A DNA stretch of 64,000 bases, taken from assembly GCA_021401465.1 (NCBI GenBank), contig JADDMT010000037.1, positions 247,674-311,673 on the forward strand. The letters run 5' to 3'. Made by a program: the position numbers and the translations under genes. Source of the stretch: Teratosphaeria epicoccoides (Eukaryota; Ascomycota; Dothideomycetes; Mycosphaerellales; Teratosphaeriaceae). The notes below the pieces were generated by a model, which was given only the letters and a program-made list of their open reading frames with translations, was not told where the DNA came from and made no database searches. Within the stretch, counting starts at the first letter, position 1, and each line of letters starts with the position of its first letter. Positions 58,245-64,000 of this stretch are shown in pieces.

Positions 58245-60077
58245 ATGCCTCGCGGCGAGATTGTCTTAATTGCATTCGCAGCACTTTATCCCTTCAGCAT
58301 GCGGATCTGGGCGTACGCACTTCCCAACCTGCTTCTTCAGCAAAGCGTAGAAGCTGCATCAAGATACCGCTCATCTGGCCTTCTAGACAAGAGCAGCCAA
58401 CCACTGCTTCCTCCCGAGGATAGCCTGGGCGCAGTCGCCTCGGAGAGTTCCATATGCAGCCAGATCGGTATTGACATTTACAAAAGCGGTGGGAATGCAG
58501 CGGATAGTATGATCGCGACCACTTTATGCGTGGGAGTGATCGGGATGTATCATAGGTATGCCACGTCACCGTCCTTAACAGCCTCCATACTGACAGGATG
58601 CAGTGGTATTGGTGGAGGCGGGTTTGCCCTCCTGCGCGATGAAAACGGCGTGTACGAATTCGTCGACTTCCGCGAGTCTGCGCCCGCAGCTTCTACTGAG
58701 GACATGTTCGTCGGCCATATTGACAACCAAACGAATCTCGGGCTCAAAAGCGGTGTACCTGGCGAGCTTAGAGGTCTTGCGTACATACACGAGCACTATG
58801 GTTCTTTGGAATGGGAGCAGCTTGTGATGCCTGCTGTGCGAGTCGCGCGTAATGGCTTCCCTGTCACAGAGGACTTCGTTAGGTACACCAAGAACACCAT
58901 GGCGTACCGAGGTGACTGGATTACAGGAGATCCGAGCTGGTCCGTCGATTTCGCACCGAATGGTACGCTTCTCGGTCTAGGTGACATCATCGCTAGGAAG
59001 CGATATGCTGATACTCTGGAGACCGTCGCCAAGCACGGTCCGGAAGCTTTCTATACTGGAACCATGGCAACCGCCACCGTAAATGCACTGAAAGCTAAGG
59101 GAGGTATCATGACGCTTGAAGACATCAGAGACTACGAAGTGATCATACGAAAGCCTGCAGAGATCAGCTATCGAGGCTACAAGATTTATGCAGGCACTGC
59201 CCCTTCCAGTGGCATCGTGGCTCTGAGCACAATGAAAATTTTTGAGGGCTACCATGACCCTGAGCAGGAAGCGTTGCTTAACCTGTCGACCCATCTCTTC
59301 GATGAGGCTATCCGGTTCGGACAAGGAATGCGGACTGAGCTCGGTGATCCTGCTTTCGTGCCTGGCTTGGACGAGTATCAGCGGGACATGATCAACGAGT
59401 CGACGGCGTCTGCATTTCGTCAGAAGATTAGTCCTCTACATACGCTCAACGTCTCCGAGTACGACCCCTCAGGTTATGAGGTGCTTGATACACCAGGCAC
59501 ATCGGCAATCGTCAGCAGCGACTCCAGTGGACTGTCCATATCCTTGACAACCACGATCAACAACATTTACGGCAACCTTGTGATGGTGCCCGAGACTGGC
59601 GTCATCATGAATGACGAGATGGGCGACTTCAGCACTCCCGGTCAAAGATCCGACTTTGGCTACTATCCCTGCCCATCGAACTATGTCCGACCAGGCAAAC
59701 GACCCATGAGCTCCATCAGTCCTGTCATCGTAGAGAATGCCGATGGCGAGCTCTACTACGCTGTAGCGGCGGCCGGCGGCAGCCGGATCCTGACTGCCAC
59801 GTTGTTGCAGCTGTGGCATGTGCTGGATCACAATATGACGACCTTGCAGGCATTGCAGGAGCCACGGCTCCATGATCAGCTATTGCCGGATCGGGTGGAG
59901 TTTGAGTGGGCGTATGACAATGCGACGGTGGCGTTCATGGAGGGGCGAAAGCACACTGTGACGTGGGTAAGCAACTTTGGACGCTCGGCAGTACAAGCCT
60001 TGAGGAGATTCAGCAATGGCACATTTGAGGCAGCTGGTGAGCCTAGGCAGGCGGGGAGTGCTGGATATGCTGTATGA
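58245..60077 (+). CDS. Gamma-glutamyltransferase (glutathione hydrolase)
   Basis: Exons 58245-58555 and 58604-60077 give 594 residues. The enzyme cleaves the gamma-glutamyl bond of glutathione; fungal forms act in the vacuole or outside the cell. A hydrophobic N-terminal segment (residues about 6-30) suggests a signal anchor. Family blocks: GGNAADSMIATTLCVGV, GMYHSGIGGGGFALL (across the intron), VDFRESAPAA, PGELRGLAYIHEHYGSLEW, DTPGTSAIVSSD near 398-409 with the self-processing Thr, YVRPGKRPMSSISPVIV and AAAGGSRILTATLLQLWHVLD. The usual His after the catalytic GTS is Ala here. The 48-bp intron (58556-58603, GTATGC...TACTGAC...GCAG) is a multiple of three without stop, so an unspliced frame remains open but splits the conserved loop. 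The start is the first ATG of the frame. Confidence 0.93.
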   Translation: MPRGEIVLIAFAALYPFSMRIWAYALPNLLLQQSVEAASRYRSSGLLDKSSQPLLPPEDSLGAVASESSICSQIGIDIYKSGGNAADSMIATTLCVGVIGMYHRYATSPSLTASILTGCSGIGGGGFALLRDENGVYEFVDFRESAPAASTEDMFVGHIDNQTNLGLKSGVPGELRGLAYIHEHYGSLEWEQLVMPAVRVARNGFPVTEDFVRYTKNTMAYRGDWITGDPSWSVDFAPNGTLLGLGDIIARKRYADTLETVAKHGPEAFYTGTMATATVNALKAKGGIMTLEDIRDYEVIIRKPAEISYRGYKIYAGTAPSSGIVALSTMKIFEGYHDPEQEALLNLSTHLFDEAIRFGQGMRTELGDPAFVPGLDEYQRDMINESTASAFRQKISPLHTLNVSEYDPSGYEVLDTPGTSAIVSSDSSGLSISLTTTINNIYGNLVMVPETGVIMNDEMGDFSTPGQRSDFGYYPCPSNYVRPGKRPMSSISPVIVENADGELYYAVAAAGGSRILTATLLQLWHVLDHNMTTLQALQEPRLHDQLLPDRVEFEWAYDNATVAFMEGRKHTVTWVSNFGRSAVQALRRFSNGTFEAAGEPRQAGSAGYAV

Positions 60078-60365
60078 ACGACGGGTAGACATGGAGGGTT
60101 TAAAAGACGACAGGACCATGGGTACAGTCCTGTGCGAACACGAGACACAAAGGAAACAAGCTTGGTTTTACTGGACCATCAACTCGGTACGCTGGTTTAT
60201 GCGAATATCGGAGGGTACATGTCCAAGCCAGCTGCAACGAGACCTCGAAGGACAGCCCCGGGTTACAGCGACTCGTCAGGTGACTGTCCAGCTATGTCGC
60301 CAGCAGTCGTCGGCACGGCAGTGAGCTCGCGGTTTCTTGACCGCAGACTCATCCCGCCGATACGA
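60078..60365. other. Intergenic, nothing recognised
   Basis: 288 bases of 3' flank after the gamma-glutamyltransferase. Confidence 0.5.
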
Positions 60366-60750
60366 TTAAGGATGCATCCTGCTCGGTGGTGTGGCCGGTT
60401 GCACCTCACGCTCCCTGCCCACTTCTGCCGCATGCGGATCCTGCCACATGGTAAGCTTACACAGAGGACAAATGTCGTTGTTGAAGCCATATGCGGAGCT
60501 CACAATACCTACTTGGTGAAAGGGGTGCTCACAGACGTGAACGGCTGACCTGTTCGTCAACGCTTTTTTCGAGCTCGAAGAATTGTCTTCTGCAGATTGT
60601 GATCAGAGTCCTGCTCTGATGCTCTCCAGCGCTGGGTTTGTGTACGAAGTCTGCGATGCCTGGGAAAGGAGGGAGACGGGGATTGCAGCTTCCGTTGAGG
60701 TGCACACGTGCAACTTGGGCGCAATACATTGCTATCAGGCAGCTAAACAA
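60366..60750 (-). pseudogene. Decayed duplicate of the neighbouring RING gene
   Basis: The minus strand carries VHVCEHPFHQVGIVSSAYGF, then NNDICPLCKLTMWQDPHA. This aligns without gaps over 39 residues to VHGCEHAFHNGCLQSSVLGS, then RIRLCPVCKVEMWRDPNA, in the intact gene at 61198-61854. In the next frame upstream (60529-60750), FPGIADFV matches FLGSAADFI of the intact gene. The two parts are in different frames, the first RING cysteine pair is reduced to a single CRRQ, and one zinc-binding Cys has become Gly/Ile-type sequence. I read this as a tandem duplicate that has lost function, or a spliced divergent paralog whose introns I cannot place. Confidence 0.5.
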
Positions 60751-61197
60751 GCAACGTTATGCCAGGCATTTGGCGGACCGCATGTCGGACATGTACCACA
60801 CATAGTGGCATTCTACAGTGCTCTCAGCCAGCAGCGCAATATGGTCCAATGCGTTGTCCATGCCAAAGAGAATGTACTGTCAATCAGAGATGATCACATG
60901 TTTTGTGCCGGTCAGTCCAGGGTGCAGGTTGCATTCAGTGCAGTGATTCTACCAGTCGATCATCCGATCGGCTGGTTGATCGTTGACAGCAAAAACTGCT
61001 CATGGATACGATTGACACCTTCCCAATACAGCTATTTCACGTTGATGATTCCATTGACCGCCCATGAATGCTGTTTGATCTATCAACATTAACTCAAGCG
61101 ATGAGATGCGACTCGTCCATCCTAAATCTCTGTACCCTAAAATTCAGCTGACTTATGATGCCTGCCAAAGCGATTCTCAACCTCCACCAAGAGATCA
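60751..61197. other. Intergenic, nothing recognised
   Basis: 447 bases between the RING relic and the intact RING gene. A 169-codon plus-strand frame (60583-61092) overlaps the relic antisense and is judged spurious. Confidence 0.4.
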
Positions 61198-61854
61198 TCA
61201 AGGTCCTTCTACAGTCCTCGAGGCTCCGGCGGAACCCTTTCCATCCGGTCCTCCAGCCCTGGTCAGAGCATTGCTACAAGGTTTCACCGCAGCACGCCGC
61301 TCATCCTCACAGCACCACGAAAGAAAGCTGCGGACCCTCAAACACGAATGAGCCACAGAAGCTCGCAGCGTGCCTCTGCGTGTCCACGGCACCGCAGCCT
61401 GGCTTCCTGCAGCCTGGCTCGCAGGCCCAAGACTGCCAGCGTTCGGATCCCGCCACATCTCGACTTTGCAGACTGGACAAAGCCGGATGCGAGAGCCGAG
61501 CACGGAGCTCTGGAGGCAGCCGTTGTGGAAGGCGTGCTCGCAACCGTGCACTGCTACGACTTCGCCGACGAACCGTGCGCGCGCTATGCTCGCTTGCCTC
61601 TTCTCGTTGGTAGTGATGGCAGGCGAGCCACAGTGGTAGATGGCCACAGAACTTGCCCCGTCGATGAGATGGGCCCCGCACAATCCGCATTGGGAGTTGA
61701 GGAGCTCCGAGGCATGGACGTCTCTGCGCAGACCGCTTTGGATGAAGTCGGCTGCACTGCCCAAGAAGACCTGTGGATTAGCTGGCATGCTGATGGTAGC
61801 TGCGACGGCGTCACATCGGGTATCGGCCTGTAAGCTAGGCGTTGCAGACGTCAT
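61198..61854 (-). CDS. RING-type zinc-finger protein
   Basis: A 218-residue frame starting MTSATPSLQADTRCDAV. The RING-like core is CGLCGAHL (residues about 60-67), VAVHGCEHAFHNGCLQSS (about 101-118), then LCPVCKVEMW (about 125-134). This gives a C-x2-C, C-x-H-x3-H-x2-C and C-x2-C ligand pattern typical of RING ubiquitin ligases, with a long loop between the first and second pairs. No signal peptide or membrane segment. The C-terminal 80 residues are Ala/Gly/Arg-rich. It is probably a cytosolic or nuclear E3 ligase; substrate unknown. A decayed copy lies about 450 bases downstream in the same orientation. The start at 61854 is the first ATG; the open frame extends 17 codons further without ATG. 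Confidence 0.7.
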   Translation of the reverse strand: MTSATPSLQADTRCDAVAATISMPANPQVFLGSAADFIQSGLRRDVHASELLNSQCGLCGAHLIDGASSVAIYHCGSPAITTNEKRQASIARARFVGEVVAVHGCEHAFHNGCLQSSVLGSRIRLCPVCKVEMWRDPNAGSLGPASQAAGSQAAVPWTRRGTLRASVAHSCLRVRSFLSWCCEDERRAAVKPCSNALTRAGGPDGKGSAGASRTVEGP

Positions 61855-62773
61855 TCTAAGGAATTCCTGATGTGTTTCGAGTGCTCTTGACGTGCGATCG
61901 ATCAATTTCCCCTTGTGTTGGTCAAAGTCCTGCTCTGAGAAGTTTTGAAAGCTCGTTGCGTATCTCTCTCAAAAAAGATGGGAAATCAAACGCAGACTTG
62001 AATCTCATCTTCAAAAGTCATATATACGTGGCTGTGGCGCATTTCATTGTTGATTGAGAGAATGCATTGTCAATGAGGCATTGATCCGACAACACCAAAA
62101 AGCCCTTTGTCTCCGACGCCATCTGACGCAGAGTGCGGCGTCCCGACAATGAGGCAGCCTCGACCAGTAGCAAGATTCTAACCGAGAATGCCGAGTTGCT
62201 CGTGGCGAGGGCCTGTGATGTACCCGAAGTCAGTGCAGGATGAACCTACAGACCTGAGTTTCGTATTGCGTTGAGGGCGGGCCGTCCGATTGACATGGCA
62301 GTAGTCCACCAGGGCATGACCGGATGGCCGCTTGAACTGGTATGCAGCGATGAGCTTGTGGTTTGGAACCACGGTGAAATCGCAATATACATAGGTGAAG
62401 GAAAGACAGGTTATACAGTGCTGGTGTAAGTGTATGACGAAAGAGAAAGACGAGGAAGGCCAGCTCGTCGCTACCCTCACAGGATTTGTAAAGCTTGCCA
62501 AGCGTATATGAGTGTCGCGCGCCGGCTGCAGGTCTCATACTGCGATCAGAAGCTGGAACAGGCGTTGGCTCCGAAGACAGGCGCATCGAAAGACATCAAG
62601 TCGCCCGACTTGATTCTGATGTGCACCACCATGAGCCGTACTTGGTCTGAGGGTGACGACAAGTCCGCAAGACAATGCTGGATCCTGATACATAGTCAAC
62701 GCCACCAGACGCCTCGCGCATGCCTGAAACATATCATATACCAGATCGGAACAAACACGACCTCCTGATTCGC
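61855..62773. other. Intergenic, nothing recognised
   Basis: 919 bases upstream of the RING gene and downstream of BIG1. Minus-strand frames at 62178-62586 (107 and 118 codons, overlapping) lack support. Confidence 0.45.
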
Positions 62774-63818
62774 TTACTGCTGCTTGCCCTTGTTCTGAGC
62801 AGCCGGACCCATCTCCTTGCTGAAAGCCGCATATGATACTTCAAGTCCTGCGATGGCGGAAACACCGACCCAGAGAATGAGCAGCAAGATGATCGATACG
62901 GTGAGACCCATGAAGATTGCTGGAATGAAACTCAGTCAGCTTTACTTCAGCAAGACAAAGAATGTTGACCAGCCTTACCGGGCGACAGAAACTGATACCT
63001 CTCGAACAAAGGCAGGCCAGCTTGCATGTCGTCCGAGCTATTGCTCTTACGCTTCCCGAGCGATTCCAGGTGGCGCTTCAGCTCCGTGTGCGGAGCTGAC
63101 GGGTACGGCTCGTCGAACTCGTATGGGGACTGCCGTTCCGAGCCTCGTGCTGTCGAGGTAAAGATTAACACGTAGGGCTCCTTGTTCTTGGTGGAATTGT
63201 TGATGTAAGAGTCGAGGTAATCGTCTGTACGTAGTTTGTCAGTCTCGCCTTCCGACCTTTGCACATCCCGCTGTCATGCGCACCATTGAGCGCCAACGAC
63301 TCTTTCGGGCTCATCTCCATCCGTGCGACAGCAGACTTGCCGCTCATGTGTGCCTGAGGCGTGGCGTAGTCGCTTGCCTCGATCTCTGGGATCTTGCAGG
63401 CCTCCGCCAGACGGCTGGCCATCCTGTCCGCCTCCACCGCACCGACGACCTCCGGGATCTGCACAAACGTGCCATCTTTGCTCAACGCGCGTCTCCGCAG
63501 CTTCGGGAAGTTCTTCTCGTCCTGCAGGTGTTCTGTAGTGACGCCTGGTTGGGAGACAATGAAGTATTGCTTGTGCGCGCAAGCCGACAACGCTTGCAAT
63601 GTTGACTGTTCGAGCGACTCGGCGGTGGCCATTTGCTGGCTCGCGACGGTATCATGCGACTTGAGACTGTGTCCAGTCAGTATGCGGCGCAAGCTGCTGC
63701 TTCAAGTGATGGTGGAGGCGCACGGAGGGCTCGAGACGAGCAGGAACGGCGACGCATCCTTGAGTGCCCATGCGGATGTTGCTGAGAGGAGCAGCGCACC
63801 GCTCTCTCGTACCTTCAT
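62774..63818 (-). CDS. BIG1: ER membrane protein Big1 (beta-1,6-glucan / V-ATPase accessory type)
   Basis: Four exons (63724-63818, 63284-63666, 62979-63224, 62774-62919) join in frame to 289 residues. The signal peptide starts MKVRESGALLLSATSAWA, then KDASPFLLVSS. The lumenal part includes CAHKQYFIVSQPGVT, then EEP-like EPYVLIFTST, SPYEFDEPYPSAPHTELKRH and LFERYQFLSP. Across the last intron the single membrane segment IFMGLTVSIILLLILWVGVS leads to the terminal block LEVSYAAFSKEMGPAAQNKG. This is the layout of Big1, an ER protein required for normal beta-1,6-glucan in yeast and related to V-ATPase assembly factor Voa1/Ac45. Introns are 57, 59 and 59 bp; the first has a perfect TACTGAC branch. 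The second intron's donor (GTGCGC at 63283) was chosen because the nearer GTCGGA would leave only 32 bp. Confidence 0.85.
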
Positions 63819-63935
63819 GATGGCGGCGGTCGGTGTAGATATCGGTGGATGATCGGTGGATGCTCGATGCCGCTCTGGCGCCCACCGTCGTCACACTGCT
63901 GAACGGTTAGATCCGCCCGTTGATAAAGTCGCGGT

Positions 63936-64000
63936 CTCGAATTTCTATCTCTCTCCCGCTCTCTCTCTCCCTCTCCCCCCGCTCTATTCCCCCCCCTCTC
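63936..64000. repeat. CT-rich low-complexity tract
   Basis: Tandem CTCTCT and C runs continue to the window edge, upstream of BIG1. A pyrimidine-rich tract of this kind is common in fungal promoters. Confidence 0.8.

Noticed and set aside
60583..61092. 169-codon plus-strand frame
   Set aside because: It overlaps the RING relic antisense and has no recognisable domain.
62178..62586. Two overlapping minus-strand frames of 107 and 118 codons
   Set aside because: Neither has a signal, domain or intron signals; chance frames are likely.

Overview
The window is nuclear DNA from a filamentous ascomycete (Pezizomycotina). The signs are many short introns (42-205 bp) with GT-AG ends and CTRAC-type branch points, a CFEM protein, fungal BIG1, a fungal TERT and long disordered proteins typical of this group. 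A Dothideomycete is my best guess, but the sequence does not prove it. Gene density is moderate. Single-copy housekeeping genes alternate with 1-4 kb stretches where I find no convincing gene. A 10-base N gap (3926-3935) sits between poly-C runs. I see no intact transposon, no CRISPR array, no rRNA and no canonical tRNA.

Layout. Bases 1-8.6 kb: 5' part of a sodium/calcium-exchanger gene running off the left edge, condensin kleisin BRN1, a secreted FAD oxidase, and a divergent SmB / ribosomal protein uL5 pair. Bases 8.6-13.7 kb: gene-poor, with a small disordered hypothetical and several decayed-looking reading frames. Bases 13.7-26.4 kb: ADE8, a two-exon hypothetical, TRM112, a large disordered protein with a 21-nt micro-exon, a methyltransferase gene with a broken frame, LSM6, and a RAD60/ESC2-type SUMO-like protein. 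Bases 26.4-30.2 kb: gene-poor. Bases 30.2-45.6 kb: a ubiquitin-like-domain protein ending in a CaaX box, an acidic hypothetical, telomerase reverse transcriptase, a TBC protein lacking both catalytic fingers, RRP9, and a DIA2/Pof3 F-box protein. Bases 46.7-64 kb: a POT peptide transporter, a fumarate-reductase-like flavoprotein, a GPI-type surface protein, a mitochondrial ribosomal protein with a superoxide-dismutase fold, a CFEM protein, a single-pass wall-sensor-like protein, gamma-glutamyltransferase, a RING protein with a decayed neighbour copy, and BIG1.

The genes do not form one pathway. Two loose themes show. The left and centre hold chromosome-maintenance and RNP genes (BRN1, RAD60/ESC2, TERT, DIA2; SmB, LSM6, RRP9, TRM112, uL5). 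The right end holds secreted, surface and wall genes. Several neighbours are divergent pairs sharing short promoters (SmB/uL5, LSM6/RAD60, RRP9/DIA2).

I found no clearly new multi-gene system. The observations most worth following are the ubiquitin-like CaaX protein, the TBC protein with replaced catalytic residues, the FAD oxidase missing one flavin-linking histidine, the RING duplicate and its relic, the broken methyltransferase, and a structured tRNA-like element near 15.2 kb. Multi-exon models were built by hand from frame, splice signals and family similarity recalled from knowledge; no database was searched.
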